From Plantactinospora sp040120695 (GTDB lineage: Bacteria > Actinomycetota > Actinomycetes > Mycobacteriales > Micromonosporaceae): a stretch of DNA of 64,000 nucleotides. The position numbers and the translations under genes are program-made. Location: assembly GCF_040120695.1 (NCBI RefSeq), contig NZ_JBEEAC010000012.1, forward strand, positions 1 to 64,000. The letters run 5' to 3'. The notes beneath the pieces were generated by a model, which made no database searches, was not told where the DNA came from, and saw only the letters and a list, made by a program, of their open reading frames with translations. Below are positions 35,164 through 43,650 of this stretch, piece after piece (the first letter of the stretch is position 1; the number at the start of each line of letters is the position of its first letter).

Positions 35164-35730
35164 ATGACGAGCGTTGACGAGAACCGGTCCGGCGGCTCCG
35201 GCCCGAACCCGGCCGACGCCCCGACCGGCTACCCGGACTACTCGGGCTATCCGGGCTATCCGCCGCCGTACCCGGCTCCCGAGCCCGATCGGCTGACCCG
35301 GTTCGTCACCCGCATCCAGGCGCGGGCGCCGCGCTGGCTCGCCCCGGTGGCGGCGCTCGGCTGTCTGGCCAGCGCCGCCGGGTACACGCTGCTCGTCGAC
35401 CCGACCCGCAGCGCGCCCGACGCGGCGCCGTCCTGCATCCTCAAGCTGACCACCGGGCTGGACTGCCCGGGCTGCGGCGGCACCCGCGCCTTCTGGTACC
35501 TCCTGCACGGCGACCTGCCGGCGGCGGCCCGGCACCACCTGCTCTTCGTCTTCGCCGTGCCGGTCCTGCTCTACCTCTACGTCGCCTGGGCCGGGCGGCA
35601 AATCTTCGGCTGGCGACTGCCGCAGCTGGAGATCACCCCAAAGGCGATCGGCATCTTCCTCGCCGCCTGGGGAGTCTTCTCGGTGCTACGCAACCTGCCG
35701 TGGGCCCCCTTCGACATGTTCTACGTCTGA
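35164..35730 (+). CDS. DUF2752 membrane protein
   Basis: A 188-residue protein. Residues 1-50 are a Tyr/Pro/Gly-rich cytosolic tail (YPDYSGYPGYPPPYP), then three to four helices follow. The signature CPGCGGTRAFWYLLHGD between the first and second helix is that of DUF2752, a widespread small membrane family of unknown role. ATG 35164 has a GGGCGGG just upstream. It stands 107 bases after the glycosylase gene and may be co-transcribed. Confidence 0.88.
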   Translation: MTSVDENRSGGSGPNPADAPTGYPDYSGYPGYPPPYPAPEPDRLTRFVTRIQARAPRWLAPVAALGCLASAAGYTLLVDPTRSAPDAAPSCILKLTTGLDCPGCGGTRAFWYLLHGDLPAAARHHLLFVFAVPVLLYLYVAWAGRQIFGWRLPQLEITPKAIGIFLAAWGVFSVLRNLPWAPFDMFYV

Positions 35731-35812
35731 GCGCGGCCCGACCCGCCGCCTGCGGCCTGCCCGGCGCTTGCGGCCGGGCCCGGCGCTTGCGGTCGGGCCG
35801 GGTCCGGGCCGG

Positions 35813-36193
35813 CTATGTCTGCGGGTCCCGGTGTGACGAGCCGACCCGGTGCAGCGTGCCGTCCGGGTCGACGAAGGCGAACTCCCGCAGGCCGTAGGGG
35901 GTCTCCCGGACCTCGCCCAGCCGCCCTTCGACCCCCGACTCGGCCCAGCTCGCCCGCAGCGCGTCGGCGTCGGAGACGTAGAGGTAGACGGCCGACGCCG
36001 TCCGGGCGGGGTCGTGCTCGGCCCACTCCGTGAGGTGCAGGGAGACGGGCCCGCGCTCGACGAAGCCGTACCGCTCACCGCCGTCGTACGCCCGCACGGC
36101 GAAGCCGAGCCGTCGGTAGCGGTCGAGCGCGCTGTCCAGGTCGCGTACCGGCACCACCGGGGCGACCCGGTCGAAGCTGACCTCCTCGGCCAT
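35813..36193 (-). CDS. VOC family (glyoxalase/bleomycin-resistance) protein
   Basis: A 126-residue single-module VOC protein with the beta-alpha-beta-beta-beta pattern: VAPVVPVRDLDSALDRYRRLGF and later GLREFAFVDPDGTLHRVG. His and Glu metal positions are present (SLHLTEW; REFAFVDPDG). It could bind a drug such as bleomycin or act as a lyase or dioxygenase. ATG 36193 follows GGAGGATCGG, so the longer frame to 36280 is rejected. Confidence 0.88.
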   Translation of the reverse strand: MAEEVSFDRVAPVVPVRDLDSALDRYRRLGFAVRAYDGGERYGFVERGPVSLHLTEWAEHDPARTASAVYLYVSDADALRASWAESGVEGRLGEVRETPYGLREFAFVDPDGTLHRVGSSHRDPQT

Positions 36194-36289
36194 CCGATCC
36201 TCCACGTCGTCGACTCGGTATCCGTGGTGTGCTCCGCTGTCGGGTGCGACGTCTCGGACCGTACCGCGCCCGGCTGACACGTACGCCGG

Positions 36290-39200
36290 TCAGCCGATCT
36301 TGTACGCCCGGATGACCGACTGCGTCACCGTGTTCCCGGCGGTGTCGGTGGCGCTGGCCCGCAGCGAGACGTACCCCGGCTCGGCCGGATGCCGCAGCAC
36401 CGCCTGCCCGGCGGTCACCTCCGCCGGAGTCCAACTGCCTCCGTCGTCGTACGAGACCTCCACGCTCAGGGTCTCGTTGGCGCCGGCTCCCGACTCGGGC
36501 TGGGCCGTCACCGCCACCGGTACGGTGCCGGTCTGCCCGGCGGGGGTGCTGTTGTCGCTGTCCACCCGGGGCGAGAACCGGACCGTGGAGACCGGCAGCC
36601 GGGCCGGCACATCCCCGTCGACGTGCCCGGAGCGGAAGGTCCAGGTCACGCTGACCCGGGTGGAGAGCGTCGCCGGCCCACCCCGTTCCGCCGTCATCGT
36701 CAGCCGGTAGTCGCCGGTCTCCGGCGGAAGTTCGATCGTCGCGTTCACCCCGTCGAGATCGGCCAGCACCCTGCCGTCGCGTTCCAGCGTGATCCGACCG
36801 GTGGCGATCGACGAGAAGCCGGCCCGGCCGACGCCGTCGCCGTAGAGCGGGGCCTGGACGGTGAGGGTGTCACCGAGCCGGGTCACCCACTGGTGCTCGT
36901 ACGGCGGTGCCGCCACCGTCGGCCCGAACACCCCCCGGCTCCACTGCTCCTGGTACGACTGCCCGACCCGGTACGTCATCGGCGGCGCCACCAGGCTGGT
37001 CAGGTACGCCTGCTCCGCCCCGGAACCGGTCGTCTCGTCGATGGACCGGAACCACTGCGCCCGGCCGTCGGTGTTGTAGTACTCGATCCGGGTCGACGGC
37101 AGCGGGAACGTCATCGCGTGCGCGAATCCGCCCATCACCGACTCCGGCAGCACCGCCCAGGCCAGTTTCCGGCCGCTGCTGCCAGAGGACTCGTGGCCGT
37201 GGTCGGCCCGGACCGTGGCCAGGTCGGCGGCGGTCACCTGCCGGGTGAATCCGCTGCCCATCCGCCCCTCGTCGAGCCAGCACAGCAGGTAGGCGTACGA
37301 GTGGTCGGCCGGGTCGGCCGGGGCGAAGGTGGCGGTGGTCCGGGAGACGAAGCCGGCGGTCGCCCGGTCGGGACCGACCCGGCCGGTACGCAGCCGTTCG
37401 AAGGTGCTGCCGAGGGTGCCTACCTCGACGGTGCGCCCGGCGGCCAGCACACTGGTAGCCAGTTCGGCGAAGACCTGCCGGGCTCCGCTGTTCGGCACGG
37501 TCACCGAGATCGGCCGACCGAGCCGGGCGTCGAGCACGACGTTCCGGTCGCCGCTGACGTCCAGTTCGGGCTGGGCGAGGACGCTGGTCAGATAGGTGCC
37601 GTCCAGCGGGCTGGTGATCGCGGTGAGCGCCGAGTAGCGCCCCTTCGGCACCCGGAGGGTGGCCGTGCCGTCGCCGGTGACCGGCATCGAGATCGATGCG
37701 GCTCTGTCCAGCCCGGCCAGCATGGTCAGATAGCCGGTGGTCGGCTCGCCGGCCTGGCCGAGGTGCGAGACCTTGACGTCGTAGCTCTCCACCTCGCGGT
37801 CGACCGCCAGCGGGATGGGGACACTTCCGCCGCCGCTCACGGTCGCGGTGAGGTGGCCGGTGAGCTGTCCCAGCGGGCCGCCGTCGCCGGCCGTGTCGGT
37901 GGTGACGGTCGCCTCGGCGGTGCCGCCGGCCGGCACGGTGACGCTGGTCGGCGCGACCGCGAACATCCCGGCCGGTACGGCGACGCCGTCCGGTGCGACC
38001 GCCCGGACCCCGAGTCGCAACGTCACCGGCGCGGTCCCCGCGTTGTGGTAGCTGACCGTACGTCGGACGGGGGTGTCGTCGTCGTGTGGCCAGGCCTGCC
38101 GGCCGAAGCTCAGGCTCGGCGGGTCGGCGGTGACCCGCTGGTCGAGCGCCCCGGCGACGTCCAGCCGGCCGGCGCCCTGGGCGAAGACGCTGAGTTCGGG
38201 GTGGGGCCGGGCGGCCGCCATCAGCGCGGCCTTCAGGGTGGCCGCCGACAGTTCCGGCCGCTGTTGGGCCAGGATGGCGGCGGCCCCGGCGACGTGCGGG
38301 GCGGCCATCGAGGTGCCGGACATGCTGATCCCGCTCCCCGCGGGCACGTCCGGGCCGGAGTCGATGCTCCGGGCGGCGACGATGTCCAGGCCGGGCGCGG
38401 TCAGGTCGGGCTTGATGGCGCCGTCGCCGAGCCGGGGGCCCTGGCTGGAGAAGCCGGCGAGTCCGTCGGACTTGCTGACCGCGCCCACCGCCAGCGCCGC
38501 GTCGGCGGTGGCCGGCGAGCCGACCGTACCGGTACCCGGAGTGTTGCCGGCCGCGACCACGAAGAGCGTGTCGTGCGCCTCGGTCAACTGCCCGACGGCC
38601 TGCTCTATCGGGTCCACCACCGGACTGTCCATGCCGGTCAGGCTCATGTTGACCACCCGGGCGCCGGACTCGGCCGCCCACTGCATCCCGGCGATGATCG
38701 CCGACTCGGCACAGCCGCCGGCCGCGCAGACCTTGCCGTCCAGCAGTCGGGCGCCGGGGGCGACACCCCTGAACCGGGCCGCGCCGGTACCGGCCACTGT
38801 GGAGGCGACGTGGGTACCGTGTCCGGCGGTGTCCCGGTCGTCCTCGACGCCGTCGGTGAAGTTGCGCTCCCCGGTCACCTGGCCGGCGAGGTCGGGGTGG
38901 GTTGCGTCGATGCCGGTATCCAGCACCGCGACCGTCACCCCGCTGCCGTCGAAGCCGGCGGCCCAGGCGGCCGGGGCGCCGACCTGCGGCACGCTCTCGG
39001 CGAGCGCGGGCCGGCGCAGGCCGTCAAGCCAGACGGTGCGAACCGTCGCCACCATGGCGACCCCGCTCGGCTCGGTACCGTTCGGCTCGGTTCCGTTCGG
39101 CTCGGTTCCGTTCGGCTCGGTGCCGGCCAGCTCGGTGCCGGCCAGCTCGGTCCAGAAGCGGGGCAGCCCGGCCCGCTCCACCGCGATGGCCTGCCCGGCG

Positions 39201-39724
39201 ACCGAGGGGAGGTCGCGGACCAGTCGCGCGCCGGCCCCGACGAGTGCGCGTTCTCCCTGCACCCGGCCGTCGGCACCGGCATACGTGACCACCAGCGGCA
39301 GCTCCGCCCGGCGGTCGTAGCCGAACTCCAGCAGGGCGGTGACGTCGAAGAGCCGCTCGTCCAGCCGCCCGCTGCGGACCAGGGCGAGGGCGTCGGTCGG
39401 AATGACGTGCAGCCGGTCGACGACTCTCCGGGTCAGGAACCCGATGCCGGTCCGGCCGGGTCCCGGCTCCACGCTCGCCCTGAGGTCGGCGGTGACGGTG
39501 ACCCGGTCCCCGGTGACCAGGCTGACCGTCCGGGCACCGGTACCCGCCGACGGGTCCGCCCCCGGCGTGCCGGTCGGGGTGGCCGGCCCGGCCGGCCCGG
39601 CGTATCCGGTGAGGCCCGGCGGTCCGGCCGTCGCGGCGGAGCCGGCCGAGGGTGCCGGTACGGCGATCGCGAGCAGTAGGGCGAGACTCGTTACTCCCCG
39701 CGTAAGCCTTTTAAGTGGATCCAT
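36290..39724 (-). CDS. Large secreted subtilisin-like serine protease (S8)
   Basis: An 1144-residue exported protease. A signal peptide (GVTSLALLLAIAVPAPSAG) is followed by an I9-like prodomain up to about residue 235. The catalytic domain has Asp269 (VAVLDTGIDATHPDL), His302 (GHGTHVAST) and Ser472 (SGTSMAAPHVAG). The remaining 600 residues are beta-sandwich repeats. A low-complexity hinge of NGTEP/AGTEL units lies just before the catalytic domain. The start is ATG 39724, with GGGGAGG six bases upstream. It probably degrades extracellular protein for nutrition; substrate unknown. Confidence 0.93.
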   Translation of the reverse strand: MDPLKRLTRGVTSLALLLAIAVPAPSAGSAATAGPPGLTGYAGPAGPATPTGTPGADPSAGTGARTVSLVTGDRVTVTADLRASVEPGPGRTGIGFLTRRVVDRLHVIPTDALALVRSGRLDERLFDVTALLEFGYDRRAELPLVVTYAGADGRVQGERALVGAGARLVRDLPSVAGQAIAVERAGLPRFWTELAGTELAGTEPNGTEPNGTEPNGTEPSGVAMVATVRTVWLDGLRRPALAESVPQVGAPAAWAAGFDGSGVTVAVLDTGIDATHPDLAGQVTGERNFTDGVEDDRDTAGHGTHVASTVAGTGAARFRGVAPGARLLDGKVCAAGGCAESAIIAGMQWAAESGARVVNMSLTGMDSPVVDPIEQAVGQLTEAHDTLFVVAAGNTPGTGTVGSPATADAALAVGAVSKSDGLAGFSSQGPRLGDGAIKPDLTAPGLDIVAARSIDSGPDVPAGSGISMSGTSMAAPHVAGAAAILAQQRPELSAATLKAALMAAARPHPELSVFAQGAGRLDVAGALDQRVTADPPSLSFGRQAWPHDDDTPVRRTVSYHNAGTAPVTLRLGVRAVAPDGVAVPAGMFAVAPTSVTVPAGGTAEATVTTDTAGDGGPLGQLTGHLTATVSGGGSVPIPLAVDREVESYDVKVSHLGQAGEPTTGYLTMLAGLDRAASISMPVTGDGTATLRVPKGRYSALTAITSPLDGTYLTSVLAQPELDVSGDRNVVLDARLGRPISVTVPNSGARQVFAELATSVLAAGRTVEVGTLGSTFERLRTGRVGPDRATAGFVSRTTATFAPADPADHSYAYLLCWLDEGRMGSGFTRQVTAADLATVRADHGHESSGSSGRKLAWAVLPESVMGGFAHAMTFPLPSTRIEYYNTDGRAQWFRSIDETTGSGAEQAYLTSLVAPPMTYRVGQSYQEQWSRGVFGPTVAAPPYEHQWVTRLGDTLTVQAPLYGDGVGRAGFSSIATGRITLERDGRVLADLDGVNATIELPPETGDYRLTMTAERGGPATLSTRVSVTWTFRSGHVDGDVPARLPVSTVRFSPRVDSDNSTPAGQTGTVPVAVTAQPESGAGANETLSVEVSYDDGGSWTPAEVTAGQAVLRHPAEPGYVSLRASATDTAGNTVTQSVIRAYKIG
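39066..39150 (-). repeat. 15-base tandem repeats in the subtilase hinge
   Basis: About five imperfect 15-base units encode (A/N)GTE(L/P) repeats between the prodomain and catalytic domain. Confidence 0.8.
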
Positions 39725-40037
39725 GGTGTGCCTCCCCTGGATACCGGTCATACCGGCACTCTCCACCTCGACCGAAACACATCGTCGGGGGCACAGCAAC
39801 ATAGACGTCCATAGATTGAGATGGTCGCTGGCCGGCCGGTTGTCCAGGCCGGCCCCGGCGCCGGCTATCTCAGCGGGGTGACCCTCGCGCTCGACGGCGG
39901 GCTGACGGCGTGATTCGGATCAGCCCGGCCCGTCTCGGGAGCGCGCTCGCGCTGCTCCGTCCGGTGCAGTCCATGGTCGTACCGGACAGCACCGTGCTGG
40001 CCGGGCGGCGGCCGGCGCCCGTACTGGTGGCGGCTGG
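39725..40037. other. 313-base stretch between subtilase and regulator genes
   Basis: Apart from the dehydrogenase relic at 39821-39913 it holds only the subtilase upstream region (GGGGAGG site) and the 3' flank of the regulator gene. No further gene is seen. Confidence 0.5.
39821..39913 (+). pseudogene. 3' relic of a short-chain dehydrogenase/reductase gene
   Basis: The + frame ends GYLSGVTLALDGGLTA and a TGA, the almost invariant C-terminus of classical SDR enzymes (FabG type). In-frame stops occur just upstream (TAG at 39811-39813) and no NAD-binding or YxxxK part is present, so only the last 20 or so codons survive. The rest was lost, perhaps when the subtilase gene or neighbouring DNA arrived. 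Confidence 0.6.
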
Positions 40038-41183
40038 TCAGCGGTGGTCCTCCGGCATGCCGAGCCGGACGCCCAGCGCGGGCGTCGCGAGCTGCCACAG
40101 CACCCCGCCGTCCACTCCGAGTACCGCGCCCAGGTCGCGTAGCTCGACCTCGGTGGGCATCCGCCGGGCGGCGAGGATCTGGGCCACGGCGGTCGCGGGC
40201 ATTCCGGTCCGGACGGCCAGCTCGGTGACGGTGGTCCGGCCGAGTTCGGCGTACGCGCAGAGGTACTGGGCAAGTGCCCGGTGCAGCAGCGGCGCGGCCG
40301 GCTCGATGTGCTGGGAGAGCTGCCCGAGCGAGCCGCGTCGCCGCCGTTCGAGGGCGGCCGACAGTTCGGCGGCACGGTGAGCCGACCCGGTGCCCGGCTC
40401 TCCGAGCAGCAGCACCTGCACCGTCAGCCGGGCGCAGTCGGCCCGCAGGTCCGCGATGTCGATCGCGATGTCCCGGCCGGGGCCGCCCGTGCCGGAACCG
40501 CGCCGGTACTGCCCGCTCGGCTGGTTGGCCTCCGGCCGGGCGTCCCCGAGCGGCGCGCTGTTCGGGGTACGGCCGCGTCGCGGCGTGCCGTGCCGGCCGG
40601 GTGCGGGCCCGTTCGTCCGGCGTACCGTGCCGATCGGCGCCGGACCGGCCGCGGTCCGACCCGGCCAACGTTCGGCGAGCCGGCCAGACCGGACGTTGCT
40701 TCCCGGACCCGCGATGCCGACCGGCTCGGCGACATTGTCGGAACCGAGATTGTCGGAACCGAGATTGTCCGGGCGGAGCCTGTCGGAACCGAGGTTGTCC
40801 GGGCGGAGCCTGTCGGGGACGGTCCTCGCCGACCTGGCACGGTGTACAGCCCGTCGGGCGGCGGCCCGGTGCAGGGCGGCGGCCTCGGCCCGGACTCCGT
40901 CCCGGGACGCGTGCTCCGGCAGGCAGTCGATGATCATTTCCGTCGTGGACCAGGGCGGGCCGTGCCGGTATCGGCCGGAAAGGTGCTCGGAGAGGGTCTG
41001 CCGGGTGTAGCCGACCGGCAGGATGCGGCGCGCGGCGGCGGTACGCAGGACTTCCGCCTGTCCGCCCGCCAACCCCGGCCCGGCGACGAGGTGCCGGACG
41101 TAGAGCGTGTACGCCGCCGCCTCCGGGGTGGCGCAGCGGGCGCGGATCGTGTCGTCGTCGATGCCGGGGGGTCCGGGGGGCAT
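40038..41183 (-). CDS. Helix-turn-helix DNA-binding protein with two HTH regions
   Basis: A 381-residue soluble protein. The N-terminal 110 residues include VGYTRQTLSEHLSGRYRHGP, an actinobacterial HTH, and the C-terminal 80 residues include another (TTVTELAVRTGMPATAVAQI). Between them is a disordered linker with near-repeats of LRPDNLGSD, and a helical segment (CARLTVQVLLLGEPGTG). Similar regulators sit beside antibiotic and signalling genes, but none is adjacent. The ATG at 41183 is preferred over much longer frames because its N-terminus matches the domain; AAGGA lies eight bases upstream. Confidence 0.72.
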   Translation of the reverse strand: MPPGPPGIDDDTIRARCATPEAAAYTLYVRHLVAGPGLAGGQAEVLRTAAARRILPVGYTRQTLSEHLSGRYRHGPPWSTTEMIIDCLPEHASRDGVRAEAAALHRAAARRAVHRARSARTVPDRLRPDNLGSDRLRPDNLGSDNLGSDNVAEPVGIAGPGSNVRSGRLAERWPGRTAAGPAPIGTVRRTNGPAPGRHGTPRRGRTPNSAPLGDARPEANQPSGQYRRGSGTGGPGRDIAIDIADLRADCARLTVQVLLLGEPGTGSAHRAAELSAALERRRRGSLGQLSQHIEPAAPLLHRALAQYLCAYAELGRTTVTELAVRTGMPATAVAQILAARRMPTEVELRDLGAVLGVDGGVLWQLATPALGVRLGMPEDHR

Positions 41184-41423
41184 GTCGGTTCGTCCTTGCC
41201 GAGGAGGTGGTCGCGACAGCGGCGCTGGGTGTCGGAACCGCGGGGGTAGGGCGGCGGTGCTCTTTTCCGACAGTCGACGGACCGGCGAGAGTACCTGCGG
41301 CTGCTCGCCGGTCCACCCGGCTGGCGGGCGGACCGTGGTCCTCCGTACCACCCGGTCGGCAAGCCCGGGCCGGCGCGGAGGACCACCTCCGAAGATCACT
41401 GATCGTGGAAGGTCGATGACAGA

Positions 41424-41630
41424 ATGCCTCATCGCGCCCGACTGTGGGGAACCGGGTTGCTGCTCCTCGGCACCGCCGTGGCGACCGCGACCGCCCGGGC
41501 CTGGCTCCGCCGCCGCCATCCGGTGCCCGGCCACCCGGTTCGGTCGGACGATCCGCCGCAGGCCGGCCGATTCCGGCACCGCCCCCGACATCGGCGCCGG
41601 TCCGCCATCTCCCGCCCGCGCCGCCAGTAA
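41424..41630 (+). CDS. Possible small membrane protein
   Basis: A 68-codon frame starting MPHRARLWGTGLLLLGTAVA has one hydrophobic helix and a strongly basic tail; GGAAGG lies about 15 bases upstream. Nothing in it is recognisable, and a frame this short arises easily at this GC content. Keep as tentative. Confidence 0.3.
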   Translation: MPHRARLWGTGLLLLGTAVATATARAWLRRRHPVPGHPVRSDDPPQAGRFRHRPRHRRRSAISRPRRQ

Positions 41631-41850
41631 CCCCACGAAGCGCCAACCGGCAGCCGCTGTACGACGCGCAGGAAAGTGCTATTTCCCGGAAGGGGTGGCT
41701 ACGTCGCGTACAGAGGCCACTACTTCCCCGATATTGCGCGATCATTCCCGGTCTCCGCCCCGGATCGGGTGTGACACCGGGGGGCGGGAGGTGCCGCCGA
41801 CGGTTAGGTAGACAGGGCAGGGGGTCGTCGGGGGATCGTGCGGGGGCGAC

Positions 41851-41856
41851 TAGAGT
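41851..41856 (+). promoter_or_regulatory. -10 hexamer of leaderless thyX
   Basis: TAGAGT is followed after seven bases by the ATG at 41864. Confidence 0.6.
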
Positions 41857-41863
41857 CCGAGGA

Positions 41864-42616
41864 ATGCCGGAGATGGTGGTCCCCCAGGTCAAGGTCATCG
41901 CGTGGACGCACTTCGAGCCACCCGAGGACGTACCGTGGTCGACCGACGCGGACGGCGGCCAGGCGCTGGCCGAGTTCGCCGGCCGGGCCTGCTACCAGTC
42001 GTGGCGCAAGCCCAACCCGGCCACCGCGACCAACGCGGGCTACCTCGCGCACATCCTGGAGAGCCAGCACCTCTCGGTGCTGGAGCACGGCACGGTGACC
42101 TTCTACTTCACCGGCGTGTCCCGCGCGTTCACCCACGAGCTGGTCCGGCACCGGCACTTCTCCTACTCCCAGCTCTCCCAGCGCTACGTGCCGGAGCGCG
42201 AGGCCGCGATGGTGGAGCCCTCGGTGATCGCCGAGGACGCCGAACTGCACAAGCGGTTCGTGGAGGCGAGCGAGGCGAGCCTGCGGGCCTACAACGATCT
42301 GCTGGAGGGGTTGGAGCGGCGCTTCGCCGACGTCGAGAACCCGACGCTGCGCCGCAAGCAGGCCCGGCAGGCTGCCCGGGCGGTGCTGCCGAACGCCACC
42401 GAGACCCGGATCGTGGTGACCGGCAACTACCGCGCCTGGCGGCATTTCGTGGCGATGCGGGCCACCGAGGGCGCCGACGTCGAGATCCGTGAGCTGGCCG
42501 TCGAGTGTCTCCGGCAGCTCCAGCGCGTCGCGCCGAACGTCTTCGGCGATTTCACCATCAGCGCCCTGCCGGACGGTACCGAGATCGCCTCCAGCCCGTA
42601 CGCCCAGTTGTCCTGA
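41864..42616 (+). CDS. thyX: FAD-dependent thymidylate synthase ThyX
   Basis: A 250-residue flavin enzyme methylating dUMP to dTMP. The ThyX motif RHRxxSxxxxSxR is complete (RHRHFSYSQLSQRY from Arg95), with SVLEHGTVTFYFTGVSRAF before it. The leaderless -10 element fixes the ATG. The order thyX-dapA-rnj is the same as in mycobacteria. Because dTMP is made without using up the folate as reductant, ThyX and ThyA can coexist; no thyA is seen here. Confidence 0.97.
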   Translation: MPEMVVPQVKVIAWTHFEPPEDVPWSTDADGGQALAEFAGRACYQSWRKPNPATATNAGYLAHILESQHLSVLEHGTVTFYFTGVSRAFTHELVRHRHFSYSQLSQRYVPEREAAMVEPSVIAEDAELHKRFVEASEASLRAYNDLLEGLERRFADVENPTLRRKQARQAARAVLPNATETRIVVTGNYRAWRHFVAMRATEGADVEIRELAVECLRQLQRVAPNVFGDFTISALPDGTEIASSPYAQLS

Positions 42617-42650
42617 ACCCTTCCCCGCCGGCCGGGCGGCGGCAGTCCGA

Positions 42651-42656
42651 TAGGTT
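42651..42656 (+). promoter_or_regulatory. -10 hexamer of leaderless dapA
   Basis: TAGGTT is followed after six bases by the ATG at 42663. Confidence 0.65.
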
Positions 42657-42662
42657 GTTCGC

Positions 42663-43586
42663 ATGACCCACCACCACCCTGCCAACGCCGACCGGGCGGC
42701 GCCCCGCCCGTTCGGGCGCCTGCTCACCGCGATGGTGACCCCGTTCACCCCGGACGGTTCGCTGGATCTCGACGGCGCCGCCCGCCTCGCCGGCTACCTG
42801 GTGGACGAGCAGGGCAACGACGCGCTGGTCGTGAACGGGACCACCGGCGAGTCGCCGACCACCACGGACGCGGAGAAGGAGCTGCTGATCCGCACGGTGG
42901 TCGAGGCGGTGGGCGACCGCGCCCAGGTGGTCGCCGGGGTGGGCACCAACGACACCCGGCACACCATCGAGCTGACCGGTGCCGCCGAGAAGGCCGGGGC
43001 ACACGGGCTGCTGGTGGTCACGCCGTACTACAACAAGCCGCCGCAGGCCGGGCTGGTCCGGCACTTCACCGAGGTGGCCGACGCCACCGCGCTGCCGGTG
43101 ATGCTCTACGACATCCCGCACCGCAGCGGCGTGCCGATCGCCACCGAGACCCTGCTGCGACTCGCCGACCACCAGCGGATCGTCGCGGTGAAGGACGCCA
43201 AGAGCGACCTGGTCGCCAGCTCGGTGGTGACCGCCCGGACCGGGCTGGCCTTCTACTCCGGCGAGGACGCGTTGGCGCTGCCCGCGCTGGCGGTCGGCGG
43301 GGTCGGCCTGGTCGGCACCTCGACGCACCTGACCGGGGCGCCCACCAAGCAGATGATCGAGGCGTACGACCGGGGGGACATCGCCGAGGCGCTGGCCCTG
43401 CATCGGCGGCTGCTGCCGCTGTTCACCGGGATCTTCCGCACCCAGGGCGCCATCCTGGTCAAGGCGGCACTGGCCGCGCAGGGCCTGCCCGCCGGGCCGG
43501 TACGTCCACCGCTGGTCGAGGTCACCTCCGACGAGATGGCCCAGTTGCGGGCGGACTGCGCGGCCGCCGGGCTGGAGCTGCCATGA
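42663..43586 (+). CDS. dapA: 4-hydroxy-tetrahydrodipicolinate synthase DapA
   Basis: A 307-residue class I aldolase condensing pyruvate with aspartate semialdehyde, the first committed step to diaminopimelate and lysine. Motifs: GTTGESPTTTDAEK, Tyr149 in YDIPHRSG and Schiff-base Lys177 in VAVKDAK. Length is normal and the ATG is leaderless. Confidence 0.97.
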   Translation: MTHHHPANADRAAPRPFGRLLTAMVTPFTPDGSLDLDGAARLAGYLVDEQGNDALVVNGTTGESPTTTDAEKELLIRTVVEAVGDRAQVVAGVGTNDTRHTIELTGAAEKAGAHGLLVVTPYYNKPPQAGLVRHFTEVADATALPVMLYDIPHRSGVPIATETLLRLADHQRIVAVKDAKSDLVASSVVTARTGLAFYSGEDALALPALAVGGVGLVGTSTHLTGAPTKQMIEAYDRGDIAEALALHRRLLPLFTGIFRTQGAILVKAALAAQGLPAGPVRPPLVEVTSDEMAQLRADCAAAGLELP

Positions 43587-43650
43587 CGGGAGTCGGGAAC
43601 ACCGGTGGGAAGCGGGTTCGGGGCGACGGACGGGGATGCGGAGTGCGGGC

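Larger units (their letters stand above)
41184..41863. other. 680-base region, mostly non-coding
   Basis: Apart from the doubtful small gene at 41424-41630 I see no gene. GC falls around 41660-41760, where GGAAA/TTTCC forms a small dyad at 41671-41686. The thyX promoter lies at the right end. Confidence 0.45.

Noticed and set aside
36389..39679. 1096-codon frame antisense to the subtilase
   Set aside because: The subtilase on the other strand has a signal peptide and complete catalytic triad; the antisense frame is compositional.
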